Below are positions 8,418 through 16,663 of a DNA stretch of 64,000 nt, in pieces. Position 1 is the first letter of the stretch. Each line of letters opens with the position of its first letter. This DNA is from Adhaeribacter aquaticus DSM 16391 (GTDB lineage: Bacteria; Bacteroidota; Bacteroidia; Cytophagales; Hymenobacteraceae): contig NZ_KI421517.1 in NCBI RefSeq assembly GCF_000473365.1, positions 3,676,634 to 3,740,633 on the forward strand, written 5' to 3'. Under the pieces are notes generated by a model. It saw only the letters and a program-made list of their open reading frames with translations, did not search any database and was not told where the DNA came from. Made by a program: the position numbers and the translations under genes.

Positions 8418-9776
8418 ATGAACAAAGAGGAACAGCAAGTACAAGAGAGTCGTCGGGAGCTGCTGAAGAAGCTGGGCTTGGGCGCCGGGGCCGGCGTATT
8501 AGGCTTGTTTAACAGCAGCAGCGCCCAGGCAGAGCAAGCAGTGCCAAGCTATGCCAAAGGCATGAAGCCCATCCGCATCAAGAGCGTACGGGCCATTGGC
8601 ACCGCTCCGCAAGGTTCTAACTTAGTAGTCGTACGGGTAGATACTACCGAGCCGGGCCTGTATGGCTTAGGCTGCGCTACCTTTACCCAGCGGGCCGAAG
8701 TGGTGGTGACCGCCATCAACCGCTACTTAAATGATTTGTGTACCGGCAAAGATGCCGATAACATAGAAGATGCCTGGCATAGTGTCTATACCAGTTCTTA
8801 CTGGCGCAACGGGCCGGTGCTCAACAATGCCCTGAGCGGGCTGGACCAGGCTTTGTGGGACATCAAAGGCAAACGAGCCGGCATGCCGGTGTATCAGCTG
8901 CTGGGCGGGAAGGTACGCTTTGCCGTGCCTTGCTATACCCACGCCAATGGCCGAAGCCCGGAAGAAACGGCCGAAGATGCCAAGCGGATCATGGAGCGGG
9001 GCTTCCGTTATGTACGGGTGCAGCAGGGCGGTTATGGGGCAACGGCCATATCGAGTAAACCAGATTTTAAAACCGCTGGTTTTGCCAATGAAAAAGACCA
9101 GTACATGGACCAGGTCGCTTACCGCAAGTCAGTGCCGAAGCTGTTTGAAGTAGCCCGGAAAGTATGCGGCGAGGAAGTAGAGCTGCTGCATGATATTCAT
9201 GAGCGGCTGGATCCCATGGATGCTATTCACCTGATCAAGTCAGTGGAAGAGTACCGGCCCTTCTTTATTGAAGATCCCTTCTCGCCGGAGAACCCCAAGT
9301 GGTTCCAGATGCTTAGGCAGAACACCACGGTGCCGATTGCCATGGGCGAGCTGTTCAACAACCAGAACGAGTGGAAAGAGGCCATGGTGAACCAGTGGTT
9401 TGACTACATCCGCATCCACGTCTCGCAGATAGGTGGTATAACACCAGCCATGAAAGTAGCCCGTTTGGGGGAGTGGTTTAACATCAAGACGGCCTGGCAC
9501 GGACCGGGAGATGTCTCGCCGGTAGGGCACGCGGCGCAGTGTCACATGGACCTGGCCACCTGGAACTTTGGTATTCAGGAGGCGGTGAGCTTTAATGAGA
9601 AGATGCTGGAGGTGTTCCAGGGCTGCCCCACCATGAACAAGGGCTACATGAGCGTGAATGAGGTGCCGGGACTGGGGGTGGAAATAAATGAAAAAGCAGC
9701 GGCTAAATATCCCATCACCAATAATGCAGGTAACTGGCAGGTGCGCAAGTTCGATGGTACCCTCGTCAGACCGTAA
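8418..9776 (+). CDS. Tat-exported enolase-superfamily sugar-acid dehydratase (ManD/RspA type), copy 2
   Basis: Close paralogue of the protein encoded at 1661-3037, with the same predicted activity on a sugar acid. The 452-residue product has a twin-arginine signal (ESRRELLKKLGLGAG). It also keeps the ManD-type residues: YVRVQQ, LLHDIHERL, FIEDPF, MGELFNN, AWHG and FGIQE. The two proteins are nearly identical through the barrel and differ mainly around residues 170-260 and at the C-terminal end. This gene is clearly richer in G+C than its neighbours (36 of 60 bases at 8461-8520 against 29 of 60 at 1741-1800 in copy 1), with C/G-ending codons throughout. Recent acquisition from a higher-G+C relative is one explanation. 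Confidence 0.88.
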   Translation: MNKEEQQVQESRRELLKKLGLGAGAGVLGLFNSSSAQAEQAVPSYAKGMKPIRIKSVRAIGTAPQGSNLVVVRVDTTEPGLYGLGCATFTQRAEVVVTAINRYLNDLCTGKDADNIEDAWHSVYTSSYWRNGPVLNNALSGLDQALWDIKGKRAGMPVYQLLGGKVRFAVPCYTHANGRSPEETAEDAKRIMERGFRYVRVQQGGYGATAISSKPDFKTAGFANEKDQYMDQVAYRKSVPKLFEVARKVCGEEVELLHDIHERLDPMDAIHLIKSVEEYRPFFIEDPFSPENPKWFQMLRQNTTVPIAMGELFNNQNEWKEAMVNQWFDYIRIHVSQIGGITPAMKVARLGEWFNIKTAWHGPGDVSPVGHAAQCHMDLATWNFGIQEAVSFNEKMLEVFQGCPTMNKGYMSVNEVPGLGVEINEKAAAKYPITNNAGNWQVRKFDGTLVRP

Positions 9777-10065
9777 ATGTGGTATTCTAAAGTAAATTGT
9801 GCCATCGGTTAATGTTCTTGTTGCGCCAGTATATGAGTCCTGAATTGTGGTAGGTTCAGCATTCAGTTACCAGCAACCGCGGGAGGAGCTTTGTGCTAAA
9901 GCCGATGGTACTTTTTACTTTAAATCTAACCTGATTACTTACCCTAAAACTATCCCAAAACAGATCTTTTCATTAAAGCTTTTCATTAGGTTAAAGCTTC
10001 AGTTTTGAATTTTATTTACCTTTTTGTTAAAACCTTAAATTAAAAATAGATCATACCCTTACTCC
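9777..10065. other. Intergenic region with a long-range stem
   Basis: 289 bases between enolase copy 2 and a glycosidase gene. CCATCGG at 9802-9808 pairs with CCGATGG at 9902-9908. A local hairpin (GCTTT/AAAGC, about 9887-9902) lies inside, and a T-run follows at 9911, so this may be a structured terminator. A 54-codon open stretch without a start (9844-10008) has some protein-like composition but no recognised homology. Confidence 0.3.
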
Positions 10066-11415
10066 ATGAAAAATCGCTTTGCTGGAAATATTTGGCTGTT
10101 GGGATTGCTGCCACTCTTACAAGCCTTTACTTCTAACTCAGGCAGTAGAATTCAAAAACCAAGTCAGCCTATATTTATTAATCAAATTAACTCCAGGCAA
10201 ATCAAACCCATTAAAGTAGAAGTAAAAAAAGGAACAGAAGGATATCAGTTAATTCGGAATGGTAAACCTTATTTCATAAAAGGAGCTGGAGGTACCAACT
10301 ACATGGATCGTGTGGCAGCATACGGAGGTAATTCAATAAGAACCTGGAGTACAGCCAATGCGCAGGAAATCTTAGATCAGGCACAGCGCCTGGGACTAAC
10401 AGTAACTATGGGCCTTAATGTAAGAAAAGAACGTCATGGGTTTGATTATAATAATTCAGATGCTGTAACTAAACAGCTTCAGGAACTACGGGAAGAGGTG
10501 TTAAAATTTAAGGATCATCCGGCATTATTAATGTGGGGCATAGGCAATGAATTAAATCTAAGTTATACCAACCCAAAAGTTTGGGATGCGGTAAATAATA
10601 TTGCTAAAATGATTCATGAAGTAGATCCTAATCATCCGGCTACAACAATGTTGGCTGGGGCAAACAAAAAGGAAATTGATCGCATCAAGGCTCAAAGCCC
10701 CGAATTAGATTTGTTATCATTCCAGACCTACGGAGGCTTAGGCAAATTACCCGGTACCTTAGAAAATGCAGGTTGGACCGGACCTTATGTAGTCACCGAA
10801 TGGGGGCCGGTAGGTCATTGGGAAGGGCCGCAAACACCTTGGAAAGCCTCAGTAGAAGAAACCAGCAGCGAAAAGGCAGCTGGTTATAAAAGCCGCTATG
10901 AAGAGGCTGTTTTGCAAGATAAAACCCGGTGCCTGGGATCTTACGTGTTTCTGTGGGGGCAAAAGCAAGAACGGACGCCCACCTGGTACGGTGTTTTTAC
11001 GGAAAAAGGCGAAGAAACTGAAGTGGTGGATGTGATACAGTATTTATGGTCCGGGAAATGGCCCCAGAATAAGGCTCCGCGGTTAGATTCCTTTCTCCTG
11101 GATGGGAAGAAATCTACCAATCAGATTTATGTTAAGGCGGGAGGTGATTATATAGCAGATGCTAGAGTTAAGGACCCAGAAAAAGAAAAGCTTACCTACC
11201 GCTGGGAATTATTGCCAGAAGGAACCAATTTTGGAGAAGGTGGCGATCGGGAAGACCGGCCGCAACCTATACCGGGTCAAGTTACTACAGGTGCTGGGGG
11301 TAGGGCAACGCTAAAAGCACCCGCTAAAGAAGGCCCGTACCGGTTGTTTGTTTATGCTGCAGATGGACATAATAATGTGGCTACGGCAAATATTCCGTTT
11401 TTCGTGCAAAAGTAA
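10066..11415 (+). CDS. Exported GH-A clan glycosidase (GH2-like TIM barrel)
   Basis: Predicted retaining glycoside hydrolase of 449 residues. An N-terminal signal segment (about 1-22) precedes a TIM barrel of the GH2 catalytic type. The acid/base is in the GNEL motif (Asn161-Glu162) and the nucleophile is in VVTEWG (Glu245). No N-terminal jelly-roll and immunoglobulin domains of classical GH2 enzymes are present. Instead the C-terminal 90 residues (about 360-449) look like a small beta-sandwich. The gene follows the second SusCD-dehydratase module with a 289-base gap and faces the AraC gene convergently. Specificity is not readable; beta-glycosidase or glucuronidase-like activity is plausible. 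Confidence 0.75.
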   Translation: MKNRFAGNIWLLGLLPLLQAFTSNSGSRIQKPSQPIFINQINSRQIKPIKVEVKKGTEGYQLIRNGKPYFIKGAGGTNYMDRVAAYGGNSIRTWSTANAQEILDQAQRLGLTVTMGLNVRKERHGFDYNNSDAVTKQLQELREEVLKFKDHPALLMWGIGNELNLSYTNPKVWDAVNNIAKMIHEVDPNHPATTMLAGANKKEIDRIKAQSPELDLLSFQTYGGLGKLPGTLENAGWTGPYVVTEWGPVGHWEGPQTPWKASVEETSSEKAAGYKSRYEEAVLQDKTRCLGSYVFLWGQKQERTPTWYGVFTEKGEETEVVDVIQYLWSGKWPQNKAPRLDSFLLDGKKSTNQIYVKAGGDYIADARVKDPEKEKLTYRWELLPEGTNFGEGGDREDRPQPIPGQVTTGAGGRATLKAPAKEGPYRLFVYAADGHNNVATANIPFFVQK

Positions 11416-11458
11416 TTAATTGCACCAGGCACTTCCTGATTACCTTAAAAAGAGCCAT

Positions 11459-12328
11459 TTATTGTTTAAGGTATTCCTGCTGATAAATTTGGGGTGTTTT
11501 GCCTGTGATGGCTTTAAAGTTTTTATGAAAACAGGTAAAATTGTTAAAGCCACTTTCAAAGCACAAATGCTTAATAGGTAATTTATTTTGAATTAATAAT
11601 TTGCAGGCATAACCAATCCGGATTTCTATTAAAAACTGAGAGTACGTTTTACCTGTTCTGACCTTGAAATACCGGCAAAAAGAATTGGGCATTAATCTGG
11701 CCACATCCGCTATCTTGGTTAAAGATATTTTGCTTTTGAAATTTTCGAAAGTGTAATCATAAATAGCATTTAGCCGGTCATTCTCTGGTTCTGATAATTC
11801 TGCCTGAAAACCCATAGAAGAAAGTGGGGTAAGCTGGTCAGAATGGGCAATAGCAGTTAAACATTCTACTAAAGCCATAATCCGAAAAGGTCCTTCTGCA
11901 ACGTGCACCTTTTGAATTAGCTGGGCAATTTTTTTTCGGTTGCCTTCTAAAATTACTAAACCTCGTTTAGCTTTTTCTAAAATGGTCCTTATGGCCTGAT
12001 TTTCGGGTAAAAGTAAGAATTCTTCTCCCCAAAAGTTCTCGGTAAAATGTATAGCTGTCGCATAAGTTTTTTCTTCTTCAATTTCCTCCAGATAAGATTC
12101 ATCAAACCGCCAGTAGTGCGGCAAATTAGCCCCCACTAAAACAATGTCTCCGGTATTAAACCTCGAAATATGATCGCCTACAAATTGCGTACCGGTACCA
12201 TGATGAAAGTGAACCAGTTCAACCTCCGGATGGTAATGCCAACGGTTATTAATGAAAGGTACTTTATCTTCTCTGGCACTGAAAGAATGTGCGGGTCCGG
12301 GAGATAATTTGAGTAGTTGGGGCTTCAT
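11459..12328 (-). CDS. AraC-family transcriptional regulator (cupin + HTH)
   Basis: 289-residue regulator. The N-terminal half is a sugar-sensing cupin (WHYHPEVELVHFHHGTGTQFVGDH, about 30-55, with His-rich metal or ligand strand). The C-terminal ~100 residues contain the paired AraC helix-turn-helix motifs (ISLTKIADVARLMPNSFCRYFK and IKHLCFESGFNNFTCFHKNFK). It is divergent from the fucose permease gene across a 177-base gap, the usual layout for a local activator. I infer that it controls the fucose cluster; no operator can be assigned with confidence. Confidence 0.88.
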   Translation of the reverse strand: MKPQLLKLSPGPAHSFSAREDKVPFINNRWHYHPEVELVHFHHGTGTQFVGDHISRFNTGDIVLVGANLPHYWRFDESYLEEIEEEKTYATAIHFTENFWGEEFLLLPENQAIRTILEKAKRGLVILEGNRKKIAQLIQKVHVAEGPFRIMALVECLTAIAHSDQLTPLSSMGFQAELSEPENDRLNAIYDYTFENFKSKISLTKIADVARLMPNSFCRYFKVRTGKTYSQFLIEIRIGYACKLLIQNKLPIKHLCFESGFNNFTCFHKNFKAITGKTPQIYQQEYLKQ

Positions 12329-12505
12329 GCAGAAATATTCAGGCGCTTTATAAAAAATACTTTACTTATGTTAAAATAGCTTATTACTAAGATAATATTT
12401 GCCGAGTAAAAAACCAGTATATCTTATTTATTTGAAACTTATTATTAGCTTACAGCCTGACCTTGAATCCACCAACTATTAATTAAATTTACCAATGCAA
12501 CTGCC
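12329..12505. promoter_or_regulatory. Divergent control region between the AraC gene and fucP
   Basis: 177 A+T-rich bases between divergent genes must hold both promoters. TAGCTTA occurs twice in the same orientation (12377-12383 and 12446-12452, 69 bp apart) and could be part of AraC half-sites, but seven bases is weak evidence. No exact TAnnTTTG box is visible. Confidence 0.35.
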
Positions 12506-13753
12506 ATGGCAAAAAATAGAAACCAATTAGCGGTAGTACTGGTTACGTCGCTGTTTTTCTTGTGGGGCTTTGCCCTGAACTTAAATCCAATCTTAATTCC
12601 CCACCTTAAAAAGGCCTGCCAGTTAACAGATGCTCAATCAGCTTTGATTGACTCGGCATCGTATATGGCCTATTTTTTAATAGCTATACCGGCTGGCCAG
12701 TTCATGAAAAAGTTTGGGTACAAGGGCGGTATTAGCTTGGGTTTGTCACTTTTTGCTCTTGGAGCTTTTTTATTTTACCCAGCTGCTGCTACCCGCACTT
12801 ATGAATTTTTTCTCGGTGCACTTTTTATAATTGCCTGTGGTCTTACTTTTCTGGAAACAGCAGCCAACCCCTACATTTCGGTGTTAGGAAACCCTGATAC
12901 CGCCACCCAACGCTTAAATTTTGCCCAATCTTTCAATGGCTTGGCCGCTACATTGGCCCCCCTGATTGGTGGAACCTTTATTTTATCGGGCAGAACGCTG
13001 ACAGCCCAGGAAGAACTGGAGATGAGCTCCTCTCAACTGGATGCTTATCTGGATCTGGAGGCATCGGCGGTGCAACTGCCTTTTTTAATTATTGGGTTGG
13101 TGGTTCTGACAGTGGCTCTATTACTTTGGCGTACCAGGTTGCCGGAAATAACAGAAGAAGAAACTACAGGTAAATCAGGGTCCGTGTTAAAAGAAAGGAA
13201 CCTGTTGATTGGGGTAATGGCGCAGTTTTTTTACGTAGGTGCCCAGGTTTGTGTCAGTAGTTTTTTTATTCGTTTTGCCGGACAAGTAGCAGGTTTTGAA
13301 GAAAAAGCGGCTGCTTTTCTTTTGTCGGGAGCCTTATTAGGTTTTATGGTAGGACGTTTTCTGGGTACTTTTTTTATGAAATTTATTTCTCCGGCAAAGC
13401 TACTGGCTATTTATAGCATTGTTAATATATTGCTGACTATTCTGGCAGTAGTTTTATCTGGGGAAATGGCCGTTTATGCTTTAGTTGGTGTTGAATTTTT
13501 TATGTCTATTATGTTTCCTACAATTTTTTCCCTTAGCATTCGGGGCCTAGGTTCAAAAACCAAATTAGGATCTTCTCTGGTAATTATGGCCATAGTGGGC
13601 GGAGCAGTTTTTCCTTTTATCATGGGTAATATTTCTGATCGTAGTAATATCCAGATTGCCTACCTGGTGCCTGCCGCTTGTTTTTTAGTAGTTTTATATT
13701 TTGCCAGCCGGAATTTAAAAGTAAAAGAGTTAACCTTAGTCGCCGCTCATTAA
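12506..13753 (+). CDS. fucP: L-fucose:proton symporter family permease (MFS)
   Basis: Inner-membrane sugar permease of 415 residues with 12 predicted helices. It aligns along its length with E. coli FucP: LFFLWGFALNLN (about 16-27), FLETAANPY (Glu117, matching the essential Glu135), FNGLAATLAPLIGG, QFFYVGAQVCVSSF, and SIMFPTIFSLSIRGLG. The position of E. coli Asp46 is Pro28 here (NLNPILIP), with an aspartate instead at residue 49. It opens a probable operon: the next gene starts 2 bases after its stop. Fucose is the most likely substrate from the neighbours, but the missing Asp46 equivalent leaves the coupling mechanism and exact sugar open. Confidence 0.85.
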   Translation: MAKNRNQLAVVLVTSLFFLWGFALNLNPILIPHLKKACQLTDAQSALIDSASYMAYFLIAIPAGQFMKKFGYKGGISLGLSLFALGAFLFYPAAATRTYEFFLGALFIIACGLTFLETAANPYISVLGNPDTATQRLNFAQSFNGLAATLAPLIGGTFILSGRTLTAQEELEMSSSQLDAYLDLEASAVQLPFLIIGLVVLTVALLLWRTRLPEITEEETTGKSGSVLKERNLLIGVMAQFFYVGAQVCVSSFFIRFAGQVAGFEEKAAAFLLSGALLGFMVGRFLGTFFMKFISPAKLLAIYSIVNILLTILAVVLSGEMAVYALVGVEFFMSIMFPTIFSLSIRGLGSKTKLGSSLVIMAIVGGAVFPFIMGNISDRSNIQIAYLVPAACFLVVLYFASRNLKVKELTLVAAH

Positions 13754-13755
13754 TT

Positions 13756-14085
13756 ATGCAAAAATTTTGTTTAGCCCTCGACCTGAAAGATGATGCTGAA
13801 TTAATAGCTGAGTATGAATTCTGGCATGGGAATGTATGGCCTGAAATTAAAAGAAGTATCATGGAGGCAGGTATCCTGAATATGGAAATATACCGCTTCC
13901 AGAACCGGCTTTTTATGATAATGGAAACCGATGATGCCTTTACGTTTGATAAGAAAACTGCTTTGGATAAGGCTAATCCAAAAGTACAGGAGTGGGAAGA
14001 ACTAATGTGGCAATACCAACAGGCCATTCCGGGGACTCCGGCTGGCCAAAAGTGGGTGTTAATGAATAAAATATTTGAATTATAA
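13756..14085 (+). CDS. L-rhamnose/L-fucose mutarotase (DUF718 family)
   Basis: Interconverts alpha and beta anomers of a 6-deoxy-L-sugar. The start is set at the ATG at 13756 (MQKFCLALDL), 2 bases after the permease stop; the frame is open further upstream but that would overlap fucP. The 109-residue length fits the RhaM family (about 104). Family features include the early catalytic-region His (EFWHGNVWPEI), the MEIYRF strand, and a closing region near the C-terminus. In Campylobacter jejuni a protein of this family sits in the fucose locus, and the neighbours here are fucose genes, so L-fucose mutarotase is the preferred role. Confidence 0.85.
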   Translation: MQKFCLALDLKDDAELIAEYEFWHGNVWPEIKRSIMEAGILNMEIYRFQNRLFMIMETDDAFTFDKKTALDKANPKVQEWEELMWQYQQAIPGTPAGQKWVLMNKIFEL

Positions 14086-14114
14086 TCTACAAACTTAAAG
14101 AAGCTTTATAATCT

Positions 14115-14879
14115 ATGTTTGATTTAACAGGTAAATCTGCCGTAGTAACGGGCGGTGCAAGTGGTATTGGCAAAGCTATTTCCTTAACTTTTGCGCGCCA
14201 GGGCGCTACAGTGCATGTTTTGGATATTAATGCCGATAATATTGCGCAAACCATAGCAGAGATTAAAGAATTTGGAGGAGCAGCATTTGCCCTGCCTTGC
14301 GATGTAACAAACCAGAAACAGGTAATAGAATTATATCAAGGAATTGGCAAAATTGATATTCTGGTAAATAGTGCTGGTATTCCGCATATTGGGCAGGCCC
14401 ATACCACCACCGAAGAAGATTTTGACCGGGTTTACCAGGTAAATGTAAAAGGGGTGTATAATAGTTTATATGCTGCTATACCGCTGATGCAGAACCAGGG
14501 TGGGGGTGTTATTTTAAATGTGGGTTCGGTGGCCGCCACGGTGGGTATTCCGGACCGGTTTGCCTATACCATGACCAAGGGTGCCGTTACCTCCATGACC
14601 TTATCCGTAGCCAAAGATTATCTGAAAGATAATATCCGGTGTAATTCAATTGCTCCGGGTAGGGTACATACGCCTTTTGTAGATGGGTTTATAGCTAAAA
14701 ATTATCCGGGTCGTGAAGCTGAAATGTTTGAGAAATTATCGAAAACGCAACCCATAGGCAGGATGGCAAAACCTGATGAAATTTCTAAACTGGTACTCTA
14801 TCTATGCTCCGAAGAAGCTTCTTTTATTACCGGTAATGATTATAAAATAGACGGCGGATTTGTAACGCTTAATACTTAA
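14115..14879 (+). CDS. SDR dehydrogenase, probable 2-keto-3-deoxy-L-fuconate dehydrogenase
   Basis: NAD(P)-dependent short-chain dehydrogenase of 254 residues. The Rossmann glycine motif TGGASGIGKA is at about 11-20, the NSAG motif near 88, and the catalytic Ser-Tyr-Lys set is intact (NVGSVAATVG, then YTMTK). A C-terminal GNDYKIDGG segment is typical of the classical SDR family. Two SDR genes sit in this cluster. This one lies directly before the FAH-type hydrolase gene, and the other looks more like a fucose dehydrogenase, so I assign this one to oxidation of 2-keto-3-deoxy-L-fuconate to the 2,4-diketo acid. The two roles could be swapped. Confidence 0.78.
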   Translation: MFDLTGKSAVVTGGASGIGKAISLTFARQGATVHVLDINADNIAQTIAEIKEFGGAAFALPCDVTNQKQVIELYQGIGKIDILVNSAGIPHIGQAHTTTEEDFDRVYQVNVKGVYNSLYAAIPLMQNQGGGVILNVGSVAATVGIPDRFAYTMTKGAVTSMTLSVAKDYLKDNIRCNSIAPGRVHTPFVDGFIAKNYPGREAEMFEKLSKTQPIGRMAKPDEISKLVLYLCSEEASFITGNDYKIDGGFVTLNT

Positions 14880-14975
14880 AAAATTTCTAAGTCGTAATTT
14901 TTACGCCTTGTTAATCAGTGAAAAGTATTAGTTATTATAATATTTAACTTTAAATAAAATTAATTAAAAAAAGCT

Positions 14976-15833
14976 ATGAAATTAATTCGGTTTGGTGAAT
15001 TGAATAAAGAAAAAACAGGAGTAATTATTAATGATGTTTCTTACGATACATCAGCATTTGGAGAAGACTACACTGAACAGTTTTTTGAAAACGATGGCCT
15101 TAACCGGTTGCAGCAGTTTGTGGGTCAAAATAAGGATAAGTTACCAACTGTACCGGAAGGAACCCGGTTAGGAAGCCCGTTTGCCCGCCCCTCAAAAATA
15201 GTGTGTATTGGATTAAACTATGCTGATCATGCTAAAGAAACTGGTGCTAAAACACCTACCGAACCGATAATTTTCATGAAATCCACTTCTGCTCTGGTGG
15301 GTCCGAACGATGATATCATGATCCCAAAGAACTCCACTAAAACTGATTGGGAAGTGGAGTTGGCTGTAGTTATAGGTAAAAAGGCTTCCTACGTTGGGGA
15401 AGACGAAGCCATGGATTATGTAGCAGGCTATTGTTTGCACAATGATGTTTCAGAACGGGAGTTTCAGCTGGAGCGGAATGGCACCTGGGATAAAGGTAAA
15501 GGCTGCGATACCTTTGCGCCGATAGGGCCTTTTCTAGCTACAAAAGACGAAATAGCTGACGTAAATAACCTGCGCCTGTGGCTTAATGTAAATGACCACG
15601 CCATGCAGAACGGTACCACAGCTAACTTAATTTTTAACGTGCCCTTCCTGGTGCATTATTTAAGCCAGTTTATGACTTTGTTACCGGGTGATGTTATTTC
15701 AACGGGTACGCCGGCTGGAGTTGGTCTGGGCTTTGATCCGCCGGTTTATTTAAAACCAGGCGATGTGGTAGAGTTAGGCATAGATGGTTTAGGTTCGGCC
15801 AAACAACGGGTAATAGCTTATGCTAAAAATTGA
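14976..15833 (+). CDS. FAH-family hydrolase, probable 2,4-diketo-3-deoxy-L-fuconate hydrolase
   Basis: Cytoplasmic fumarylacetoacetase-superfamily enzyme of 285 residues. A small N-terminal domain (1-65) is followed by the FAH catalytic domain: CIGLNYADHAKE (about 76-87), the metal-binding Glu residues in DWEVELAVVIGKK, and the Asp-bearing HNDVSEREFQ. The C-terminal GDVISTGTPAGVG motif is characteristic. In the non-phosphorylative fucose route this family splits 2,4-diketo-3-deoxy-L-fuconate into pyruvate and L-lactate. Its last 14 bases overlap the start of the lactonase gene, which indicates translational coupling. Confidence 0.85.
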   Translation: MKLIRFGELNKEKTGVIINDVSYDTSAFGEDYTEQFFENDGLNRLQQFVGQNKDKLPTVPEGTRLGSPFARPSKIVCIGLNYADHAKETGAKTPTEPIIFMKSTSALVGPNDDIMIPKNSTKTDWEVELAVVIGKKASYVGEDEAMDYVAGYCLHNDVSEREFQLERNGTWDKGKGCDTFAPIGPFLATKDEIADVNNLRLWLNVNDHAMQNGTTANLIFNVPFLVHYLSQFMTLLPGDVISTGTPAGVGLGFDPPVYLKPGDVVELGIDGLGSAKQRVIAYAKN

Positions 15834-16653
15834 TGCTCACCAGCATTTCTGGTATTTTAATCCGGTAAGAGATTCCTGGATAAATGAAGAAATGGTTGTA
15901 ATTCAGCGGGATTTTTTACCCGCTGAATTACAACCCATTCTCGAGGCTCATGGTTTTGACGGCTGTGTTACGGTACAGTCAGACCAGTCAGAAGAGGAAA
16001 ATAAATTTCAGTTAGCTAATGCCGAGCAGCATGAATTTATAAAAGGGGTAGTAGGTTGGGTAAACTTTTGGGGAGACGATGTTGAGGAACGATTAACAGA
16101 ATTAAGCCAATTTAAAAAACTGAAAGGTTTTAGGTATGTCCTTCAAAGTGAGGTGGATCGTGCGGTTATGTTAAACCCAAAGTTTATGCAGGGAATCTCT
16201 AAATTAAATCAGTTTGGGTATACCTATGACATTCTGGTTTACCCGGACCAGCTGCCCTACATAAAGGAGTTTGTAGCAACCTTCCCTGAGCAACGCTTTG
16301 TAATCGATCACCTGGCTAAGCCCTATATAAAAGATCGAAATATTACTCCCTGGAAGCAGGATATGGAGGCAATAGCAGCTTTTGAAAATGTGTCCTGTAA
16401 AATATCAGGTTTGGTAACAGAAGCAGATTGGAAGCAGTGGAAAAAAGAAGATTTCCGGCCTTACCTGGATACCGTAGTAAATGCTTTTGGTACCAACCGT
16501 ATTTTATATGGATCGGATTGGCCGGTTTGCCTGGTTGCGGCCACCTATGCTGAAACGCTGGGAATTGTACAGGAATATTTTGCTGCTTTTAGCCAGCACG
16601 ATCAAGCCTTATTTTTTGGCGGCAATGCAACGGCTTTTTATAACCTCGCTTAA
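15820..16653 (+). CDS. Amidohydrolase-superfamily lactonase, probable L-fuconolactonase
   Basis: Hydrolyses L-fucono-lactone to L-fuconate. The 277-residue product is a metal-dependent TIM barrel of the COG3618 type: the HxH motif is at His7 and His9 (DAHQHFW), a later metal or substrate His is in VIDHLAKP, and the conserved Asp is in LYGSDWPVC. Length and motifs match characterised L-fuconolactonases and L-rhamnonolactonases. The ATG overlaps the FAH gene by 14 bases, and the next SDR gene begins 10 bases after its stop, so it is an internal operon gene. Confidence 0.87.
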   Translation: MLKIDAHQHFWYFNPVRDSWINEEMVVIQRDFLPAELQPILEAHGFDGCVTVQSDQSEEENKFQLANAEQHEFIKGVVGWVNFWGDDVEERLTELSQFKKLKGFRYVLQSEVDRAVMLNPKFMQGISKLNQFGYTYDILVYPDQLPYIKEFVATFPEQRFVIDHLAKPYIKDRNITPWKQDMEAIAAFENVSCKISGLVTEADWKQWKKEDFRPYLDTVVNAFGTNRILYGSDWPVCLVAATYAETLGIVQEYFAAFSQHDQALFFGGNATAFYNLA

Positions 16654-16663
16654 AAAATACAAC

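Noticed and set aside
9844-10008. 54-codon open stretch with protein-like composition between enolase copy 2 and the glycosidase gene
   Set aside because: No start codon, no recognised similarity, and it overlaps a possible terminator stem; not enough to call a gene or relic.
16481-16663. Upstream extension of the second SDR gene
   Set aside because: It overlaps the lactonase gene in another frame, and the Rossmann motif fits the ATG at 16664.
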